From the NCBI GenBank assembly GCA_015179045.1, contig WHUZ01000015.1, positions 1,114,783 through 1,178,782 on the forward strand: 64,000 nt of DNA. Direction: 5' to 3'. The notes under the pieces are model-generated. The model ran no database searches and had not been told where the DNA came from. It saw nothing but the letters and a program-made list of their open reading frames with translations. Shown one piece after another: positions 62,146-64,000 of this stretch. The stretch is from Kalaharituber pfeilii (lineage: Eukaryota > Ascomycota > Pezizomycetes > Pezizales > Pezizaceae). Within the stretch, counting starts at the first letter, position 1. Each line of letters begins with the position of its first letter. The translations under genes were made by a program, and so were the position numbers.

Positions 62146-62422
62146 CAGTGCCATGCAGAAAGTATTCGGCACTAGGAAGTATAGGGGTAAGTGTGCTATG
62201 CAATATGCAGATCGAGTCTGTATTCCACATAGGCTGATGAGAGTTATACTCTATAATAGATCAGGTATAGCACTCAAGGTTCAGTATTAAGAGGGGTATC
62301 GATCCGATCGCATACGTGCATTGACTGCTGTAAGCCTATGTCGAGTACAGACTTAATCTGCATATTGCATAGCACACTTATCCCTATACCTCCTAGTGCC
62401 GAATACTTTCTGCATGGCACTG
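62146..62422. mobile_element. 277-bp Tc1/mariner-type MITE (copy B)
   Basis: TA flanks both ends (62144-62145 and 62423-62424). The inverted terminal repeats are about 93 bp with roughly seven differences, most of them transitions. The ends read CAGTGCCATGCAGAAAGTAT, like Tc1-family termini. The inner part matches copy A without gaps from the TA inward, at about 70% in the outer 50 bases and nearly identical over the next 30. It is non-coding. Confidence 0.88.
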
Positions 62423-63387
62423 TATATAGACATATCTCCATCGAACCTGTTCGTAAGCCGCGACGCAGAGAGACAGGGACTCTCAGTTGAATTTGTGCAT
62501 GCTAGTATGTGTAACAAGTTCAGGTACCGGTAGTGGCTAAGAAATTTTTTCCTGAGGAATTCTCAGTGAACTTGCCGGGTCGTGGGTAAGTGAAGTGAGG
62601 GCGCCATTAGGGTAGGGGAAGCGGAGCTCAAGGGGGACTGTATCGCGACAGCTTTAGCAGAGTGGGAACGAGAGAACAGCAATTCCTGAGGCGTGACCGT
62701 GTGCGCAATGAGATCGGTGCAAATGGTATCGACGTGGCGAGAGTGGTTAGGTAGATTGTTGGGTGCACATAGGATAGCTGCAGGCTTGACCCGGAATGGC
62801 GTTGTGTTACGTAGAGTGAACTACGGCTGGCAGAAGAGCAGGCCAGGAATCCCGATGTCGGCATGCCGCGTTAGTGCCGGAAAATGAAAACCAAGATATG
62901 GTATTGTAACATTTTCATTACAGTCGGAGGGTTGGTGCAACCAGACTACATTTTCATAATCATTTTCTATTCCCGGAGGGGTAACGATGTGCATAAGGTA
63001 ACACCGGGCATCTTGGCATGCTTCACATCATTATATGTAGATATTCTCGTCTGCTTGGGAATTTAGTCTTTTATTTATGAAGTCTATTTACAAACAACTT
63101 AATTCCTTTAGAAATTTGATAAGACTAATTAGTGGTTTGGACCTGTTCTCGTGCCCAGGTTTTGACCTCTTCTGAATTGAGTGATTTGCTTGTAAATTAG
63201 TCTTACAAACTAGTCAACTAAGTAATTTATGAAGTTAAAGCTGGAAGATATATTATAGACTACAGTAGATCTAGACACCAAACTATGCTATATACTTCAA
63301 ACTACTCTATAGACCTCGAATTGTACTATAGAACTATATGTGTAATTTATTTGTAGTTATTCATGTGTATAGTTCTGCTGATGGAAG

Positions 63388-63579
63388 TGTTACGGTCCTG
63401 CTAATAGGAGTGTCATATTAACAGCCATCAGACCAGGGCATCAACCACGTGGGACTACAGTCTCTACCCAGATGCCTGTCATTATAAATCAAATCTCCAT
63501 GTACGTCAATCCTCCTATATATTCTGTTATTCCATTCATGTATGCAGAATTTGTGTAATTAAGGTCTATTAACTTGCCA
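63388..63579 (+). repeat. Possible solo LTR (weak)
   Basis: The segment opens TGTTACGG, as many fungal Copia LTRs do. It has a CACGTG, a TATAAAT-like box (63484) and a TATATATTCTG stretch, and could close with CA. The matching second end and target duplication were not found, so this is a suggestion only. Confidence 0.2.
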
Positions 63580-64000
63580 TATAAGAGACCTTCAGCAAGT
63601 CCTTTCTCAACTGTTTACTTCTTCTACCTGGCAATGTGCTTACCAAAAATGTGGCAATTGCGTCATGGGAGGTCAACTCTCTGTGATATCCTGTGGCTCC
63701 ACAAGTTTCTTAGACATTATGAAGCCCACGATCCCCGTAGAGCAAAAATCTTCTTCCTGGTGTGCGTGAAACCATACCGCCAAACTTGGGGGTATGGGCT
63801 ATGAGCGTGCTGCTGTAGTATGCGCTTTTCCACTTCATTGATTCTCCATTACGTTGCCTCTAGTCTCAATATCCTTGCCCTAGCCTCCACTACCGTCAAT
63901 ATCGCTACGATAAACCTTCCTAGGTGGTCTGAACCCACAATAAAGTGGCCTGGAAGTAATTTGGAACAGGAACAGGTTTCTTAGTCTTCACCGGTTTCTA

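Larger units (their letters stand above)
61621..64000. other. Gene-poor end of window
   Basis: No gene is recognised. It contains a TA-flanked MITE (62146-62422), the word GTGCAACCAGACTA (62935-62948), a TA-rich stretch with repeated TATAGA words (63240-63350) and a possible LTR (63388-63579). A 104-codon frame on - (61615-61929) abuts the CPA1 relic but does not look like its leader. Confidence 0.5.

Overview
The window is nuclear DNA of a filamentous ascomycete (Pezizomycotina). The signs are short introns of about 50-190 nt with GT..AG ends, serine/proline-rich and low-complexity regulatory proteins, an ApsA/Num1-type cortical anchor and an arg-2/CPA1-like relic. The class or genus cannot be set from the sequence alone. 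No rRNA, tRNA, CRISPR or prokaryotic-type operon was seen.

Layout. Bases 1-11.8 kb are gene-dense and GC-rich: VPS17 (+), an Acinus-like SAP/RRM protein (-), ALG5 (+), and two neighbouring Nudix hydrolases (-, -), one of the ADP-sugar/NUDT14 kind and one of the ADP-ribose/YSA1 kind. From 11.8 kb on, genes become islands in long gene-poor, AT-richer DNA: a small membrane-anchored protein (17.8-18.7 kb), a large ApsA/Num1 homologue (22.2-27.8 kb), an unknown nuclear-looking protein (31.4-32.4 kb), and a C2H2-EST1-PIN (SMG6-like) protein (46.1-50.2 kb). The spacers (12-17.8, 18.7-22.2, 27.8-31.4, 32.4-46.1 and 50.2-64 kb) hold decayed DNA, at least four small inverted-repeat elements and one clear pseudogene, a carbamoyl-phosphate synthase small subunit (CPA1/arg-2) at 60.5-61.6 kb.

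Functionally this is a housekeeping neighbourhood: endosome recycling (Vps17), RNA processing and decay (Acinus, SMG6/EST1), N-glycan precursor synthesis (Alg5), nucleotide-sugar clearance (Nudix pair) and nuclear positioning (ApsA). I found no secondary-metabolite cluster, defence island or new multi-gene system. The least explained material is the small repeats: a 609-bp element with GTAAC/GTTAC arrays at both ends, two related TA-flanked MITEs, a 232-bp inverted-repeat element, and a 14-bp word that recurs six times. Two otherwise normal genes (VPS17 and the 17.8-kb gene) each need one extra base to read through, which looks more like assembly error than decay.
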